Shown one piece after another: positions 5,261-5,865 of a stretch of DNA of 5,865 nucleotides (positions are counted from its first letter, which is position 1; each line of letters begins with the position of its first letter). Origin of the DNA: Methanosarcinales archaeon. Its GTDB lineage: Archaea > Halobacteriota > Methanosarcinia > Methanosarcinales > Methanogasteraceae. The notes under the pieces were generated by a model, which saw only the letters and a program-made list of their open reading frames with translations, was not told the origin of the DNA and ran no database searches. The stretch is taken from contig DTYY01000109.1 of the NCBI GenBank assembly GCA_012961645.1, positions 1 through 5,865 of the forward strand. The letters are read 5' to 3'. Both the position numbers and the translations under genes were made by a program.

Positions 5261-5746
5261 TTATGCAACTGGAGTTGCGTTCAGACCTATGACCTGTTTT
5301 CTGAGATCGTCAATGTCATCTTCCAGCTTGTCGATACTATCCTCCAGCTGGATGATATCAAACCTCATATCATCGATCTCCGATCTCAGATTTTTGTTCT
5401 CACTTTCCAGACTTTTCTTCGTCTTTTCCAGCGCTTCAATCGCCTTATTCGCCTTTGCAAGGTCGGTTTGAAGCCCCTCCTTCTCGGTCTCGACCACCTC
5501 GTACTTCTCGCCGAGCACCTCCTCACGCCTCTCGGAGAGGGTCAAATTCTGAAGAGCAGCGTCCAAAATCTCCTCTTTCTCCTGATAATCACTCATAGTC
5601 TTCTGCAGCGAATCGTTGGCGGTTATGTACTTTGATTGCAGGTTTGAATATGTGTACTGGTAGTACACGCTGGATGCCGCAACCCCGATACAGAGCAGCA
5701 TGATGAGTCCGAGCAGTGAAAAGCTGACATTCCGATTCATACCCAT
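5261..5746 (-). CDS. Membrane-anchored coiled-coil protein of unknown function
   Basis: 161 residues. A short basic N-terminus is followed by one hydrophobic helix (about 9-28), with no lipobox or cleavage motif that I find convincing. Nearly all the rest (about 33-153) is Glu/Lys/Asp/Leu-rich with heptad-like spacing, for example IEALEKTKKSLESENKNLR and IIQLEDSIDKLEDDIDDL, which predicts a long coiled coil. It ends in a short non-helical tail, GLNATPVA. The likely topology is N-terminus in, rod outside the cell, but the opposite cannot be excluded. AGGT lies 4 nt before the ATG at 5746. A second ATG two codons later (5740) is possible. It is the first gene of a two-gene unit with the deacetylase, whose ATG follows after 4 nt. 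The family is not recognised, and low-complexity coiled coils give misleading similarity. Confidence 0.8.
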   Translation of the reverse strand: MGMNRNVSFSLLGLIMLLCIGVAASSVYYQYTYSNLQSKYITANDSLQKTMSDYQEKEEILDAALQNLTLSERREEVLGEKYEVVETEKEGLQTDLAKANKAIEALEKTKKSLESENKNLRSEIDDMRFDIIQLEDSIDKLEDDIDDLRKQVIGLNATPVA

Positions 5747-5750
5747 TCTT

Positions 5751-5767
5751 ACCTGTTATAACCTGTT
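5751..5767 (-). repeat. Direct repeat of AACAGGT, 10-bp period, at the start of the operon leader
   Basis: On the minus strand, AACAGGT occurs twice separated by TAT. The copy nearer the gene supplies the AGGT ribosome binding site. The other sits at the predicted transcription start. One helical turn between copies would suit a dimeric operator, or it is simply a small duplication. Confidence 0.4.
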
Positions 5768-5787
5768 CTGAATCCTTTGGCAAAACT

Positions 5788-5795
5788 CTTATAAA
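5788..5795 (-). promoter_or_regulatory. TATA box of the coiled-coil/deacetylase operon
   Basis: The minus strand reads TTTATAAG within GGGATTTATAAGAG. Its centre is about 46 bp from the ATG at 5746, predicting a start near 5766 and a leader of about 20 nt that includes the AGGT site. Confidence 0.55.
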
Positions 5796-5851
5796 TCCCT
5801 TCGCATATCAGGGGAGACACTTTTTAATTTTTTTTCTGGTCGAGTCGAAAA

Positions 5852-5865
5852 ATGCCCGAGAACAC
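5852..5865 (+). CDS. Possible start of a divergent gene (only four codons visible)
   Basis: ATG CCC GAG AAC begins at 5852 and runs off the window. CTTTTTAATTTT, centred about 27 bp upstream, is at the right distance for a leaderless archaeal transcript, and the neighbouring gene is divergent. Four codons cannot be assigned to any family. Confidence 0.25.

Noticed and set aside
5257..5268. Longer deacetylase start at a TTG (5268)
   Set aside because: It overlaps the upstream stop codon, uses a rare initiator, and adds residues not typical of the family. The ATG at 5256 fits better.

Overview
This window reads as a piece of a euryarchaeal genome. The evidence is archaeal TATA-like elements placed for short or absent leaders, several starts with no Shine-Dalgarno site, a TatA with the C-terminal helix-extended-helix tail I associate with archaeal homologues, a Cam-type gamma carbonic anhydrase, and an ACT-less homoserine dehydrogenase. 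The Cam-type enzyme suggests a methanogen, anaerobic methanotroph or relative (Methanosarcina-like or ANME/Syntrophoarchaeales-like). That placement is inference only.

Layout, left to right. Positions 1-253 (minus) hold the first 84 residues of a secreted Cam-type carbonic anhydrase with a twin-arginine signal. Positions 448-1221 (minus) hold tatC, followed divergently by tatA at 1246-1563 (plus). The left end is therefore a small protein-export module: a translocase (TatA plus TatC) next to a gene whose product carries a Tat signal. At 1652-2431 (plus) is an Mrp/NBP35-type Fe-S carrier ATPase, probably expressed from its own promoter.

Positions 2432-3019 are a 588-bp gap between the convergent 3' ends of mrp and hom. 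It holds no recognisable gene but has tandem TATA-like motifs, several hairpins, T-tracts and one weak open frame. It is the least explained part of the window. At 3020-4009 (minus) is homoserine dehydrogenase, which makes homoserine for threonine and methionine. Positions 4010-4323 are an AT-rich gap with a GC-richer patch at its right end.

At 4324-5256 (minus) is a zinc-dependent HDAC/AcuC/APAH-type deacetylase. Four bases upstream ends a gene (5261-5746, minus) for a membrane-anchored coiled-coil protein; the two look like a translationally coupled operon driven from a TATA element near 5788-5795. The last 14 bases may be the start of a divergent plus-strand gene.

No rRNA, tRNA, CRISPR array or insertion sequence is recognisable. 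The most notable points are the Tat-dependent carbonic anhydrase beside the tat genes, a TatC lacking several canonical signal-recognition residues, and the unexplained convergent intergenic region.
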